Shown here piece after piece: positions 38,851 through 49,385 of a stretch of 64,000 nt of DNA; position 1 is the stretch's first letter, and every line of letters starts with the position of its first letter. The notes beneath the pieces were generated by a model that made no database searches, had not been told where the DNA came from, and saw nothing but the letters and a program-made list of their open reading frames with translations. Source of the stretch: Marinobacter arenosus (GTDB taxonomy: Bacteria > Pseudomonadota > Gammaproteobacteria > Pseudomonadales > Oleiphilaceae); the NCBI RefSeq assembly GCF_019264345.1, contig NZ_JAHVAO010000001.1:1178001-1242000 (forward strand), in the 5' to 3' direction. The translations under genes and the position numbers were made by a program.

Positions 38851-39888
38851 ATGATACAGCGAACCCCCACCCGTATAGAAGCCCACCTTGCCGATGGCGA
38901 CCGAAGCTGGCAGCAACTGCTTTCGGAATCGATCACCTCGCCCGAGGCCCTTCTTGAACGCTTGGCGTTATCGCCCGAACAATGGCTGGAAGGCGCTCGG
39001 GCCGGACATAAACTATTTCCCGTGCGGGTCCCGGAGCCTTTCCTCAACCGGATGCGTAAGGCCGACCCGCACGACCCCTTGCTTAGACAGGTGCTGCCAC
39101 TGCATCAGGAAAGCCAGACCGTTCCGGGGTTCCTGCGTGATCCGCTCGAAGAGGACGGTGCAATTCAGGCCACCGGACTGATCCGCAAGTACCGCAGCCG
39201 GGCGCTGCTCATGGTGACCGGACAGTGCGCCATCAATTGCCGTTATTGTTTCCGCCGCCACTTTCCCTATGAGGACCAGCGGCTGAGCCCGCGAGACCGG
39301 CAGCACGTGATCGACAGGCTGACGGCAAGTCCTGAGATCAATGAGGTGATCCTCAGCGGCGGGGATCCGCTTGCCGTCAATGATCGACTGCTGGCCCAAT
39401 GGGCATCCGACCTGAGCGCCATCCCGCACATCCGGCGCCTGAGGCTTCACACCCGGCTGCCAGTCGTCATCCCCCAGCGCGTGTGCGACGCGCTGCTGGA
39501 CTGGCTCAGTGCAACGCCGGTCCAAGTCGTCATGGTCCTGCACGTAAACCATCCCGCCGAGATCGACGACGAAACCCGGGAGGCGTTGGGCAAACTGCGG
39601 GCCGCCGGGGTTATGCTGTTAAACCAGAGTGTCATCCTGCGCGGGGTGAACGATGACGCCGATGTGCTCGAGGCGCTCAGTGAAACCCTGTTTGACGCCG
39701 GCGTACTGCCTTATTACCTGCACGCTTTTGACCCGGTTGAAGGGGCCCACCATTACGATGTAACCGATGATGAGGCGCGGGGCCTGGTTCGAGCACTACT
39801 GAACCGTTTGCCCGGCTTTCTGGTCCCAAAACTGGTGCGGGAAGTCCCTGGAAGAGAGGGCAAGTCCCCTATCAACCTGTTCCCGTGA
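38851..39888 (+). CDS. epmB: EF-P-(beta)-lysine lysine 2,3-aminomutase
   Basis: Radical-SAM PLP enzyme converting alpha-lysine to (R)-beta-lysine for EpmA. 345 residues. Cluster motif GQCAINCRYCFRRHFPYE (Cys126, Cys130, Cys133); LSGGDPLAVND and the C-terminal FLVPKLVREVPGREGK with the PLP lysine region. Together with efp and epmA this is a complete beta-lysylation set in 2.7 kb. Confidence 0.95.
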   Translation: MIQRTPTRIEAHLADGDRSWQQLLSESITSPEALLERLALSPEQWLEGARAGHKLFPVRVPEPFLNRMRKADPHDPLLRQVLPLHQESQTVPGFLRDPLEEDGAIQATGLIRKYRSRALLMVTGQCAINCRYCFRRHFPYEDQRLSPRDRQHVIDRLTASPEINEVILSGGDPLAVNDRLLAQWASDLSAIPHIRRLRLHTRLPVVIPQRVCDALLDWLSATPVQVVMVLHVNHPAEIDDETREALGKLRAAGVMLLNQSVILRGVNDDADVLEALSETLFDAGVLPYYLHAFDPVEGAHHYDVTDDEARGLVRALLNRLPGFLVPKLVREVPGREGKSPINLFP

Positions 39889-40030
39889 CACGTTTCTCAA
39901 AACCTGGCCTAACTTCACATGTCAAAGATTGTGAACTCGTGATTTGTTCGCTTTTTGTAACTGGCTTGCTATTTTAGAGTCCGGTAATGTTCGAACAATA
40001 ATAGTATTTGCGGTGTTTTCCTTGATAGGC

Positions 40031-40055
40031 CGGCAGTACGAATACCCTACTGCCG
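40031..40055. repeat. 8-bp inverted repeat upstream of the PilZ-like gene
   Basis: CGGCAGTA and TACTGCCG are separated by nine bases in the 224-base gap between epmB and the gene at 40113, 58 bases before its start. No T-run follows, so it is more likely an operator or 5' leader hairpin than a terminator. Confidence 0.45.
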
Positions 40056-40112
40056 TGCTGTACTGGGCTAACCCGGGATACCAACCGTGACCCTGAAAAG
40101 TGGCGTGAATTC

Positions 40113-41939
40113 ATGGAAGGCATGATCCTGAAACCAGATCTTCGAGTCCCTGAACAAAAGACAGCCAGCCTGTCGTTCTGTGATACCACGCCCAAAGCGT
40201 TTCGGGGATGGGTAAGCCAGTTGCCAATGGCCAACATCGGCGAGGTCTCCCGCCAGCTCTATCATGCCATCATTGAGCTCAACCACCTGTTTATCGCACC
40301 GCAGCAACGGATCCAGTTTCTGGAACTGATTCGCGAAAAAATCCATTTTGTCTGCAACGAACTGTCCCGTCATTACCTGGGCATGGCTGTGGCCCTGCCC
40401 GAAAAACAGCGCAAAATTGCCAACCTGTCCCAGGCGCTTCAGCTGCACCTGGCCTCCGGTTACAAACTCTGCGTGCTGGAATTCCTCGACAACGGCGGGG
40501 TAGACCGCAACCGCAAGCAGGTTGCCACCGCCGCGCACCGCGCGATTTCCGAACTCGCTGCCACCATCGTCCGCTCCCATCAGCTCTACTGCCCCAGTCC
40601 GGCCCAGAGCTGGCTCGAGTGCCATCGGTTGTTCCGGTTTGCCCACCGCAACAAGCTGGCTTCGATGGACGTTGAGGACGACACCCTGCTGCATCGACGC
40701 TCCAGCTCCGTGGCTGATGCCTACAAGCGCATTCTTTTACTGGGGTGTGCCCGCCCCAACCAGCTGCGCCAGTCAGAACTTCTGCAGGTGTACGAGCTGT
40801 GCGAGGTGTGGAGCGATCATACCCGCTGCGGCCCCGATATCGGCGAGGACAGCCTGTTCGTGTGCAACATGGAGCGCGACAATCCGCCAATCTATCGAAG
40901 CCTGCTTGATCACCAGCCCGGGGAAGAGAGTTTCGGCTTTGATACCCGAGAACTGTCTTCCATGGTAATGGACGCCCTGCACGTCCGACGCAACCAGGGC
41001 AAAGGCCCCGGTTACCAGATCAAGGGCGACAGTAACCTGAACGTGCCAGCCAAAGTCAGCGATACCCTGCTGACCCATCTGAGCCAGGCCCTGGGCATTC
41101 TGGCCAAGCGCAATTTCAACCGCATTGCCAGCCAGGGCCACCTGGAAGTGTGCGTTGGCCTGTCCGCGGCACACTATTTTATTGCCGGCGAGAAAACCTT
41201 CACCGAGTTTGTGAGTGGGAACGATAACGGCCAACACGATGAAGAAAACCTGTTCGTGCGCAATGCCCGCAAGAACCAGGACGCCTGGGCTGGTGCGCAT
41301 GACGCCGGGCCAAGCGACGACGGCCTGCATTCCTCCGATGCGCCCATCACCTTCCGGGGCAGCCACGGCACCGCATCGACCCAGTTTGCGGAGAAAAATC
41401 GGCCGAAATCCCACCATGCCCTGCTCATCAACACCAGCCCCGGCGGCTACTGCGTCGCCTGGGACAGCAATGTGCCCGCGTCGCTGCAGGCGGGCGAGAT
41501 TCTGGGTGTGCGTGAGCAAACGTCTCACCCCTGGAGCGTGGCGGTGGTTCGCTGGATTCGCCAGATCAAAAACCAGGGTACGCAGGTCGGCATTGAACTC
41601 CTGGCCCCAAGCGCCGCGCCTTGCGGCGTGAGACTGATCCAGAAGGTGGGCAACAGTAGCGAATACCTTCGGGGCCTGCTCCTGCCCGAAATCAGCGTGG
41701 TCAACCAGTCGGCAACCCTGATTACTCCGCGCCTTCCCTTCCAGCCCGGCAGCCGTATCTCGCTCCTGCATGACGGGCGCGAAGACCAGGGACAGCTGTC
41801 AAAAAAGGTGTCGTCCACCGGCAGCATCAGCCAGTTCGAACTGAAACTTCAGAACGCCGCTGCACTGAATCCGAGCACGCCGGCGCCCTCGTCCGGCGCC
41901 AGTGAGGATGAGTTCGACTCGCTCTGGCCGTCTCTGTAA
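40113..41939 (+). CDS. Large PilZ-like domain protein, function unknown
   Basis: 608 residues, no signal peptide or membrane segment. The N-terminal 350 or so residues are helical (ANIGEVSRQLYHAIIELNHLFI) and match no enzyme known to me. The C-terminal part has NTSPGGYCVAW (Asn440), fitting the PilZ [D/N]xSxxG element, then a GIELLAPS strand typical of PilZ barrels. The usual RxxxR c-di-GMP loop before it is not clear, so binding is uncertain. Followed by the FimX-like gene; a similar pairing before fimX is known in Pseudomonas. A type IV pilus or c-di-GMP role is inferred. Confidence 0.7.
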   Translation: MEGMILKPDLRVPEQKTASLSFCDTTPKAFRGWVSQLPMANIGEVSRQLYHAIIELNHLFIAPQQRIQFLELIREKIHFVCNELSRHYLGMAVALPEKQRKIANLSQALQLHLASGYKLCVLEFLDNGGVDRNRKQVATAAHRAISELAATIVRSHQLYCPSPAQSWLECHRLFRFAHRNKLASMDVEDDTLLHRRSSSVADAYKRILLLGCARPNQLRQSELLQVYELCEVWSDHTRCGPDIGEDSLFVCNMERDNPPIYRSLLDHQPGEESFGFDTRELSSMVMDALHVRRNQGKGPGYQIKGDSNLNVPAKVSDTLLTHLSQALGILAKRNFNRIASQGHLEVCVGLSAAHYFIAGEKTFTEFVSGNDNGQHDEENLFVRNARKNQDAWAGAHDAGPSDDGLHSSDAPITFRGSHGTASTQFAEKNRPKSHHALLINTSPGGYCVAWDSNVPASLQAGEILGVREQTSHPWSVAVVRWIRQIKNQGTQVGIELLAPSAAPCGVRLIQKVGNSSEYLRGLLLPEISVVNQSATLITPRLPFQPGSRISLLHDGREDQGQLSKKVSSTGSISQFELKLQNAAALNPSTPAPSSGASEDEFDSLWPSL

Positions 41940-42127
41940 CCGTTGGTAGCGAAACCCCGAGGCCTGAGGGTTGTTATTGGAGGCTATCCACTGCATCATT
42001 CAGCATACATGACCGACCGGCCCACGGATGCAGACAATCCTCAACTCATGTGCAGGATGTAAATGCTTACTGACGACTATAAAATCGGGTCGGCTCAGCC
42101 AAACGTGTTTCACGAGACGCCTTACGA

Positions 42128-44212
42128 ATGCAGAAAAAGAACGCGACCGTACACCTACTGATCCTTGATCCCGACCAGAACGATGCCGAATCCCTGGTCA
42201 GCCTCCTGAGAAACTCCGGCAAGGCCACCCGAGCCCACCGCATCACGTCAGAGGAAGACCTCGAAGAGACCCTCAAAGCCGGCAACTGGGACCTGTTGCT
42301 GGCTCGGGACCTGGAGCAGGAGTTCACTGCGGACGACGCCCTGGCCATGATCCGCCGGATGGACAAGGACATTCCGTTCATTCTGCTCACGGAGGAAGCG
42401 AACCGTGAGCGCACGGTGGCAATGATGAAAGCGGGTGCCCAGGACACCGTCCCGTTCGCGTATACGGACCAATTGGTCCTGACCGTCAATCGTGAGCTGG
42501 CCGCACTTGACGAGCGTCGGCGTCGCCGGGTCCTGGAATCCCACCTGCGGGAAGCCGAACAGCGCTGTCAGCTCCTGCTGGAAAGCTCCAAGGATGCGAT
42601 CGCCTACATCAATGATGGCATGCACATCTATGCCAACCAGTCCTACATGGAATTCCTGGGCTACGACGACATTGACGAACTGATCTGCATCCCGGTCCTG
42701 GACACCCTGACGCCGGATAGCCAGGACAAGTACAAGGAGTTCATGAAGTCTTTCGTCGAAAAGGGCGAAGACGGCATGACCCTGAACTGCACAGCCCGGC
42801 GCAGTGACGATCACGAACTGAACGTCACCATGTCGGTATCCGCCGCCACCTACGACGGTGAGGCGTGCACCCAGATTGTCATGCAGCCGGAACACAGCGA
42901 CGCTGAACTGGAGGAGAAGCTTCGCCAGATCAGCAGCCAGGACCTCTTGACCGGGCTGTACAACCGTCAGCACCTGATGGACGCCCTGGCGGAGAACATC
43001 GCCAAGGCCGGCAAGAATAACGAGACTGGCGCCCTCGCCTACATCGCCCTCGACAACTTCATGAGCCTGAAAGGCCAGGTGGGCATTGCCGGTGCCGACC
43101 TGTTGCTGGGGGATCTGGCGAACCTGCTGAAAGAACAGGCTGGCGACGACGTCGTTCTGGCCCGTCTCAGCGATGACGCTTTCTGCATCATGGGCCAGCC
43201 CTGCGACGACAAGAGCATGGCCGAACGCAGCGAGGGTATTCGCAAGGCCGTAGAAGATCACCTGTTCGACATCAACGGCCGCACGATCCAGTTCACCGTC
43301 AGCATTGGTGTTGCGGCCATTACCGAGAACTCGCCCAAGGCGGAAGAACTGATGGCACGGGCGCATACGGCGTCGTCTGACGTTCGCAAGCAGGACGGCC
43401 ATGAGCAGGGCAACGGCGTTCTGGTGTACAACCCCGCGGATTACGAAGCGCTGGATGAGAGCAACTCCGTAGAGGCGATTCAGAAGGCACTGGAAGACAA
43501 CCGCTTCAAACTGCTGTTCCAGCCGATCATCAACCTCCGTGGTGAGGGTGAAGAGCACTACGAAGCGTTCGTCCGCATGCTCGACAAGGACAACGAGGAG
43601 GTTTCGCCCTACGACTTCCTGCCGCCGATGGGTCCTTCCGACACGGCCATCAAGATCGACCGCTGGGTGATCCTGCAAACCATCAAACACCTGGCCGGCC
43701 ACCGTTCGAAAGGACACGATACGCGGCTGTTCCTGAACCTGACGGCAGAGACTCTGCAGGACAAGACCTTTACGCCTTGGCTCAGCGTCGCCCTCAAGGC
43801 CGCGCGCCTGCCCGGCGACTCGCTCATCTTCCAGATCCGCGAAGGGGACGCCAACAACTACCTGAAGCAGGCCAAGGAATTCACCAAGGCCATTCACGAG
43901 CTGCACTGCAAGCTGTCCATTTCCCAGTTTGGGTGCGCGCTCAACCCATTCAATACCCTGAAACACATCGATCCGGACTACGTGAAGATCGATGGCTCGT
44001 TCACCGAAGAAATCCAGAAGAACGACGAAGCCAAAGAGCAGGTCAAGGAGATGGTGAAGACGCTGCAGAGCAGCGGAAAGCTGACGATCATTCCCTTGGT
44101 CGAGAACGCTGGCGTTCTGGCCACGCTCTGGCAGGCCGGGGTGAACTACATCCAGGGTTACTACCTGCAGGCGCCGGTTCCGGAGATGAATTACGACTTC
44201 GGCGACCAGTGA
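42128..44212 (+). CDS. fimX: FimX-like REC-PAS-GGDEF-EAL protein with degenerate catalytic sites
   Basis: 694 residues. Receiver-like domain (about 8-125), PAS (about 150-260), GGDEF (about 270-420) and EAL (about 440-690). GGDEF is replaced by SDDAF (348-352). EAL reads EAF (479-481), the DDFG motif is SQFG, and the later AEGVE is VENAG, so neither cyclase nor phosphodiesterase activity is expected. Known FimX of Pseudomonas is a c-di-GMP receptor controlling polar assembly of type IV pili, and its gene also sits beside serB. Ortholog assignment rests on domain order and neighbours. Confidence 0.85.
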   Translation: MQKKNATVHLLILDPDQNDAESLVSLLRNSGKATRAHRITSEEDLEETLKAGNWDLLLARDLEQEFTADDALAMIRRMDKDIPFILLTEEANRERTVAMMKAGAQDTVPFAYTDQLVLTVNRELAALDERRRRRVLESHLREAEQRCQLLLESSKDAIAYINDGMHIYANQSYMEFLGYDDIDELICIPVLDTLTPDSQDKYKEFMKSFVEKGEDGMTLNCTARRSDDHELNVTMSVSAATYDGEACTQIVMQPEHSDAELEEKLRQISSQDLLTGLYNRQHLMDALAENIAKAGKNNETGALAYIALDNFMSLKGQVGIAGADLLLGDLANLLKEQAGDDVVLARLSDDAFCIMGQPCDDKSMAERSEGIRKAVEDHLFDINGRTIQFTVSIGVAAITENSPKAEELMARAHTASSDVRKQDGHEQGNGVLVYNPADYEALDESNSVEAIQKALEDNRFKLLFQPIINLRGEGEEHYEAFVRMLDKDNEEVSPYDFLPPMGPSDTAIKIDRWVILQTIKHLAGHRSKGHDTRLFLNLTAETLQDKTFTPWLSVALKAARLPGDSLIFQIREGDANNYLKQAKEFTKAIHELHCKLSISQFGCALNPFNTLKHIDPDYVKIDGSFTEEIQKNDEAKEQVKEMVKTLQSSGKLTIIPLVENAGVLATLWQAGVNYIQGYYLQAPVPEMNYDFGDQ

Positions 44213-44230
44213 CCCCCAGCACGTGAGGCG

Positions 44231-44270
44231 AAAAAAAGACCGGCCCCTTCGAGGAGCCGGTCTTTTTTTG
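44231..44270. terminator. Bidirectional rho-independent terminator
   Basis: AGACCGGC and GCCGGTCT form a stem with a UUCG-containing loop, flanked by seven A and seven T. It ends both the FimX-like gene (plus) and serB (minus). Confidence 0.9.
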
Positions 44271-44289
44271 TCCGACGATCGGGATCGTC

Positions 44290-45522
44290 CTAGAAACCTG
44301 CCCGCTCCAACCCCTGATTGGTCTCACTCTCCCGGAAACCGATCAGGTACAGAATCGCATCCAGCCCCAACGTCGAAATCGAGTGGCGCGCGGATTCCTT
44401 GACCAGCGGCTTGGCGCGGAACGCCACACCCAGCCCAGCCTGGCTCAACATTGGCAGATCGTTGGCCCCGTCCCCCACGGCGATCACCTGCTCACGGGAA
44501 ATGTGTTCCTTCTCGGCAATCTCCAGCAACAATTCAGCCTTCCGGTTGCCGTCGACAATCTGTCCGGCGACACGGCCGGTAACCTTGCCGTTTTCGATCT
44601 CCAGCTCGTTCGCATAGACATAATCGATGCCCAGCTTGTTCTGGAGGTGGCGGGCAAAATAGGTGAAACCACCGGACAGGATCGCAGTACGGTAGCCCAG
44701 CGCCTTCAGGCTCTTGATCAGATGCTCGGCACCCTCGGTCATCCGGAGTCGGGCGGCAATGCCTTCAAGCACGGACTCGTCCAGCCCCTTCAACAACGCC
44801 AGACGCTCGGCAAAACTCTGGCTGAAGTCGAGCTCCCCCTGCATGGCGCGCTCGGTAATCCCGGCCACCTGCTCGCCGACACCGGCTTCAAGAGCCAGCT
44901 CATCGATGACCTCGGCGTCGATCAGGGTGGAATCCATATCGAAGACCACCAGCCGCCGGTTACGGCGGAATATGGAGTCTTCCTGGAAGGCAATGTCCAC
45001 GTTCATCTCGCCGGCGATGTGCAGGAAATCCGCCCGAAGCGTTTCAAGATCGGATGGCGTGCCACGCACCGAGAACTCCACGCAGGCAATCCGGTTTTCC
45101 GATGGGTTCAACGACGGACGGGCCGACAGACGGGAAATGTTGTCGATGTTGAGTCCATGCCTGGCGGTGATCGCCGACACCCTCGCAATCTGCTCTGCCT
45201 TGATGTCGCGGGACAGCAGTGTGACGATGTAACAGGCCCGGTTGCGCCCTTCCGCCCAGGACTGATATTCCTCCACCGAGATCGGCGCAAACCGCACCTG
45301 CAGATCAAGCGCGTGGAGCCGGAACAGCAGATCGCGGATCACCGGTGACGACTTGGATTCGTCCGGGATCTCAATCAGGATGCCCCAGGTCAGGTGATCG
45401 TGAATCACCGCCTGGCCGATATCGAGGATACGAACCGCGTACTGGCCCATGATCCCGGTAATCTCCGAGGTGAGCCCGGGCTTGTCCCGACCGGAAACGT
45501 TAATCAGTACCAGTTCACTCAC
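44290..45522 (-). CDS. serB: Phosphoserine phosphatase
   Basis: Last step of serine synthesis. 410 residues: two ACT-like regulatory regions ([23 protein letters not shown] and [23 protein letters not shown]), then a HAD phosphatase with [31 protein letters not shown] and [21 protein letters not shown]. The GTG at 45522 is chosen because it aligns with known SerB starts and overlaps the parC stop by eight bases; the frame upstream lies inside parC. Confidence 0.95.
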   Translation of the reverse strand: MSELVLINVSGRDKPGLTSEITGIMGQYAVRILDIGQAVIHDHLTWGILIEIPDESKSSPVIRDLLFRLHALDLQVRFAPISVEEYQSWAEGRNRACYIVTLLSRDIKAEQIARVSAITARHGLNIDNISRLSARPSLNPSENRIACVEFSVRGTPSDLETLRADFLHIAGEMNVDIAFQEDSIFRRNRRLVVFDMDSTLIDAEVIDELALEAGVGEQVAGITERAMQGELDFSQSFAERLALLKGLDESVLEGIAARLRMTEGAEHLIKSLKALGYRTAILSGGFTYFARHLQNKLGIDYVYANELEIENGKVTGRVAGQIVDGNRKAELLLEIAEKEHISREQVIAVGDGANDLPMLSQAGLGVAFRAKPLVKESARHSISTLGLDAILYLIGFRESETNQGLERAGF

Positions 45523-47809
45523 TCTCGGCGCTCTCCTCTTCTTCCGTTCTTGCCGCGGAAGCAATCACGTCAATGGCATCCACCCGCTGGAGCCCGCGAG
45601 GCAGCTTGTGGCCACGCCGGCCACGCTCACCCAGATAATGCTCTAGGTCGCTGAACTGCAAGCCCATCTTGCGCTTCCCGGCCCGGATTTCCAGCTGATC
45701 GTCCTCGGCGAATACCGCCACCGCTACCACGAACTCTTCCCGGTTTTGAACCCGGGCCGACGGAATACTGATGATCTTGTTGCCCTTACCCTTCGCCAGT
45801 TCCGGTAACTCACTGAGTGGGAAGACCAGCATCCTGCCCTCGTTGGAAATGGCACCGAGGTACAGTGTTTTATCCGTTTGCGGAACCGTAATGGGCGGCA
45901 TGATGCGGGCGCCCTTTGGCACGCTGACCACCGCCTTGCCATTCCGGTTCTTGCTGATCATGTCGTTCAGGGACGTGACAAAGCCATACCCGCCGTCGGT
46001 CACCAGCAGGGTTTTACGGGCAGGATCTCCCATCAAAAGGCCGGAAAAAGTCGCACCGGACGGCGGGTTAATCCGGCCGGTCAGCGGTTCCCCCTGGCCT
46101 CGGGCCGACGGCAGACTGTGCGCCATCAGTGAGTACGCCCGACCGGTGGAATCCAGGAAGATGGCCTGCTGGTTGTTGCGTCCTCTTGCCGCGAGGGCGT
46201 AGCGGTCCCCGGATTTGTAGCTCAGGCCTTCCGGCTCGATATCGTGGCCCTTCGCGGCGCGAACCCAGCCTTTTTCCGACAGCACCACGGTGACCGGGTC
46301 ATTGGAGACCAGGTCAACCTCACTGAACGCCCGGGCCTCTTCGCGCTCAACGATCGGTGAGCGGCGGTCGTCACCAAAGGTTTCAGCGTCCGCCTGCAAC
46401 TCCGCCTTGATCAGTTCCCGGAGGCGATCTTCGGAGCCGAGGATGGACTGCAGCTCATCGCGCTCGGCAGCCAGCTCATCCTGCTCACCCCGGATTTTCA
46501 TTTCCTCGAGTTTCGCCAGGTGGCGCAGCTTCAGTTCGAGGATGGCTTCGGCCTGATCGGCCGAGAGCCCGAACCGTGACATCAGCTCCGCCTTGGGCTT
46601 GTCCTCGGTGCGGATAATCTCGATCACCTCATCAATATTGAGGTAGGCAATCAGCAAGCCTTCGAGGATGTGCAGGCGCGCCAGAACCTTGTCGAGACGA
46701 TGCTGGAGGCGTCGGGTCACCGTGGTCCGGCGGAAGGCCAGCCACTCGGTCAGAATCTCGCGCAGACCTTTGACCCCGGGCCGGCCATCGTTGCCGATCA
46801 CGTTGATATTCACCCGGTAGGTTTTCTCAAGGTCGGTGCTGGCGAACATGTGCGCCATCAGGCCTTCGAGGTCCACCCGGTTGGAACGGGGAACAATCAC
46901 CAGGCGCGTGGGGTTTTCATGGTCCGACTCGTCTCGCAGGTCGGCCACCATGGGTAGCTTCTTCGCCTGCATCTGCTGGGCAATCTGCTCGAGCACCCGG
47001 GCACCGGACACCTGGTGCGGCAGATCGGTAATGACAATCTCGCCGTTCTCGCGAATCCAGCGTGCCCGCATCCGCAGCGAGCCCCGACCGGTTTCGTACA
47101 TCTGGCGGATGTCCTTGCGCGGCGTAATGATCTCGGCGTACGTGGGGAAATCCGGGCCCTTGATGTGCTCACACAGCTCATCCACCGAGGCATCCGGGCT
47201 ATCCAGCAACCGGATACAGGCGGCGGTCACCTCACGCACGTTGTGAGGTGGAATGTCCGTGGCCATACCGACCGCAATACCGGTGGTGCCGTTAAGCAGA
47301 ACATGGGGCAGGCGCGCCGGCAGGACTGAGGGCTCATCCATGGTGCCGTCAAAGTTAGGTGCCCAGTCGACGGTTCCCTGACCCAGCTCGCTGAGAAGTA
47401 CCTCCGCAAACGGTGCCAACCGTGACTCGGTGTATCGCATCGCGGCAAAGGACTTGGGGTCGTCGGGCGATCCCCAGTTCCCCTGCCCATCCACCAGTGG
47501 ATAACGGTAGGAAAACGGCTGGGCCATCAGCACCATGGCTTCGTAACAGGCGCTGTCGCCATGAGGATGGAACTTACCCAGAACATCACCGACGGTACGC
47601 GCGGATTTCTTGTACTTGGACGTGGACTTCAAGCCCAGTTCGGACATGGCGTATACAATGCGCCGCTGAACCGGCTTCAACCCGTCTCCCACATTGGGCA
47701 GGGCCCGATCAAGGATGACGTACATGGAATAGTCGAGATAGGCCTTTTCCGTGTAGTCCCTGAGTGAAACCCGCTCAAAGCCTTCATCCGTAGTCTGAAA
47801 CTCTGGCAT
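45515..47809 (-). CDS. parC: DNA topoisomerase IV subunit A
   Basis: Decatenates daughter chromosomes. 764 residues. The catalytic Tyr126 lies in [15 protein letters not shown]. The quinolone-resistance region [10 protein letters not shown] (Ser86, Glu90) has the sensitive-type residues. Followed by GNWGSPDDP and a C-terminal beta-pinwheel. Overlaps serB. Its partner parE is 6.4 kb upstream rather than adjacent. Confidence 0.97.
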   Translation of the reverse strand: MPEFQTTDEGFERVSLRDYTEKAYLDYSMYVILDRALPNVGDGLKPVQRRIVYAMSELGLKSTSKYKKSARTVGDVLGKFHPHGDSACYEAMVLMAQPFSYRYPLVDGQGNWGSPDDPKSFAAMRYTESRLAPFAEVLLSELGQGTVDWAPNFDGTMDEPSVLPARLPHVLLNGTTGIAVGMATDIPPHNVREVTAACIRLLDSPDASVDELCEHIKGPDFPTYAEIITPRKDIRQMYETGRGSLRMRARWIRENGEIVITDLPHQVSGARVLEQIAQQMQAKKLPMVADLRDESDHENPTRLVIVPRSNRVDLEGLMAHMFASTDLEKTYRVNINVIGNDGRPGVKGLREILTEWLAFRRTTVTRRLQHRLDKVLARLHILEGLLIAYLNIDEVIEIIRTEDKPKAELMSRFGLSADQAEAILELKLRHLAKLEEMKIRGEQDELAAERDELQSILGSEDRLRELIKAELQADAETFGDDRRSPIVEREEARAFSEVDLVSNDPVTVVLSEKGWVRAAKGHDIEPEGLSYKSGDRYALAARGRNNQQAIFLDSTGRAYSLMAHSLPSARGQGEPLTGRINPPSGATFSGLLMGDPARKTLLVTDGGYGFVTSLNDMISKNRNGKAVVSVPKGARIMPPITVPQTDKTLYLGAISNEGRMLVFPLSELPELAKGKGNKIISIPSARVQNREEFVVAVAVFAEDDQLEIRAGKRKMGLQFSDLEHYLGERGRRGHKLPRGLQRVDAIDVIASAARTEEEESAESE

Positions 47810-48035
47810 GGATGCCTCTTTTGCCTGTATTACCTGTTGTGAATGACGCCGACGATGCTACCCGTTGCGTCCGAATTAATCACGGACCTCAGCGCGAGGC
47901 CACATTATATGGACGCCGGCACGGATACACCAATTTCCAATAGCGGAATTCCCGAATGGAGACTCTGTAATGCTAGCCGTATGCTCGCCTTCACTGAATA
48001 GAAGACCGTTTAACTCTCCAAACAAGCGGAACACT

Positions 48036-48287
48036 ATGAAACCCAACCTCAAGGCCTGCGGGCAAGCCATGGTCACTGCCATGGTGAATGCGGTACTGGC
48101 AGTTGCGCTGATGCTCCTCGTGGAGTTTGCAATCAGCGGCACATTCCAGATTCCCGAGCCCTACCTTTGGGCGGGAGTGCTCATTTGGCTGGTCATTTTT
48201 GCCGGCCAGTTCTGGCGACAGCGTCATCTTTGCAAGTCGGGTCAATCGACCAGCAAAACGACTGACCCCACTCACCGGGCGACCTGA
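48036..48287 (+). CDS. Small two-helix membrane protein, unknown
   Basis: 83 residues from the ATG at 48036 (MKPNLKACGQAMVTAMVNAV). Two hydrophobic segments (about 11-32 and 42-62), short basic C-terminus (RQRHLCK). No family recognised. An upstream ATG at 47970 would add 22 polar residues. Divergent from parC. Confidence 0.55.
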   Translation: MKPNLKACGQAMVTAMVNAVLAVALMLLVEFAISGTFQIPEPYLWAGVLIWLVIFAGQFWRQRHLCKSGQSTSKTTDPTHRAT

Positions 48288-48426
48288 TCTCGCCCGGTTT
48301 CCTTTTCTGACACAGAAAACCCAATCGGTCACGACGACTTTCCCGCATCCACTGCTATTCTTCTGGTTAACATAACCTCGCTTCCTGGACCGGTTCCGTC
48401 GCAGGGTGCGGCGGGAGGGTACTGGA

Positions 48427-49329
48427 ATGCGCTGGCGAAGTGGCAGACGTAGCGACAACATCGACGATCGACGCGGGCAATCCCAGCGTTATTCCTCAGC
48501 CGGTACGGGTGGCATCCTGCTACTGAGGCTCCTGCCCCTCCTATTCCGAAGCAAGATTGGCCGCGCGATCCTCATCGCAGGGGTTGCCGTGGTGCTGGGC
48601 GGGAAGTTCCTCGGCATTGACCTGCTGCCCACGCTGACGGGAGGCGCCACCGTCGCCCAGGCACCCCGTGACTTTTCTCAGGCTGAGCAGGAACTTGCCG
48701 ATTTCACATCGGTGGTCCTCGCGGACACCGAAGATACCTGGCAAACCATATTCAACGGCCTTGGCGGCACTTACCGGGAACCAACGCTGGTTCTTTTCTC
48801 CGACCAGGTGCAATCGGCGTGCGGCTTCGCCAGTGCCGCAGTCGGACCGTTTTACTGCCCGGGTGACCAGAAGGTCTACCTGGATCTGTCGTTCTTCGAG
48901 GATCTGGCCCGGCGATTTGGAGCGCCCGGGGATTTTGCCCAGGCGTATGTGATTGCCCATGAGGTGGGACACCATGTGCAAACGCTGCTGGGGATCAGCC
49001 AGGAAGTTCGGGAGGCAGGTCGAGGACGTTCCCGGGAAGAGGTGAATGCGCTTTCGGTCCGCCAGGAACTGCAGGCCGACTGTTTTTCCGGGGTCTGGGG
49101 GCACATTGCCCATCGGGATCGCCAAATCCTGGAGCCCGGCGATCTTGAGGAAGCCCTGATGGCCGCGTCAGCGATCGGGGACGATCGGCTCCAGCGCCGG
49201 TCCGGCGGTCAGGTGGTGCCCGACAGCTTTACCCACGGCACGTCGGAACAACGAGTACGCTGGTTCCGAAGGGGCTTCGAGAGCGGAGACATTGAAGCCT
49301 GCAACACGTTCGCTGCCGACTCGCCTTGA
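48427..49329 (+). CDS. Neutral zinc metallopeptidase, YpfJ type
   Basis: 300 residues. Basic N-terminus (MRWRSGRRSDNIDDRRGQ), one membrane-anchor helix (SKIGRAILIAGVAVVLGGKFLG), then an extracytoplasmic zinc peptidase domain with YVIAHEVGHHVQTLLGIS (HExxH plus), ACGFASAAVGPFYCPGDQKVYLD before it, and RQELQADCFSGVWGHIA after it, the third-ligand region. Substrate unknown. The ATG at 48427 is chosen for its GGGAGGGT ribosome site. Confidence 0.9.
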   Translation: MRWRSGRRSDNIDDRRGQSQRYSSAGTGGILLLRLLPLLFRSKIGRAILIAGVAVVLGGKFLGIDLLPTLTGGATVAQAPRDFSQAEQELADFTSVVLADTEDTWQTIFNGLGGTYREPTLVLFSDQVQSACGFASAAVGPFYCPGDQKVYLDLSFFEDLARRFGAPGDFAQAYVIAHEVGHHVQTLLGISQEVREAGRGRSREEVNALSVRQELQADCFSGVWGHIAHRDRQILEPGDLEEALMAASAIGDDRLQRRSGGQVVPDSFTHGTSEQRVRWFRRGFESGDIEACNTFAADSP

Positions 49330-49385
49330 ATCAGGGGGCTCCGGACACGGCGGGCCCGGACCCTCCTGACAGGCACCGTGCGTTC

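Noticed and set aside
42248..43966. 572-codon minus-strand open frame inside the FimX-like gene
   Set aside because: Antisense shadow of a gene with recognisable REC, PAS, GGDEF and EAL domains; its own translation has no recognisable domain.
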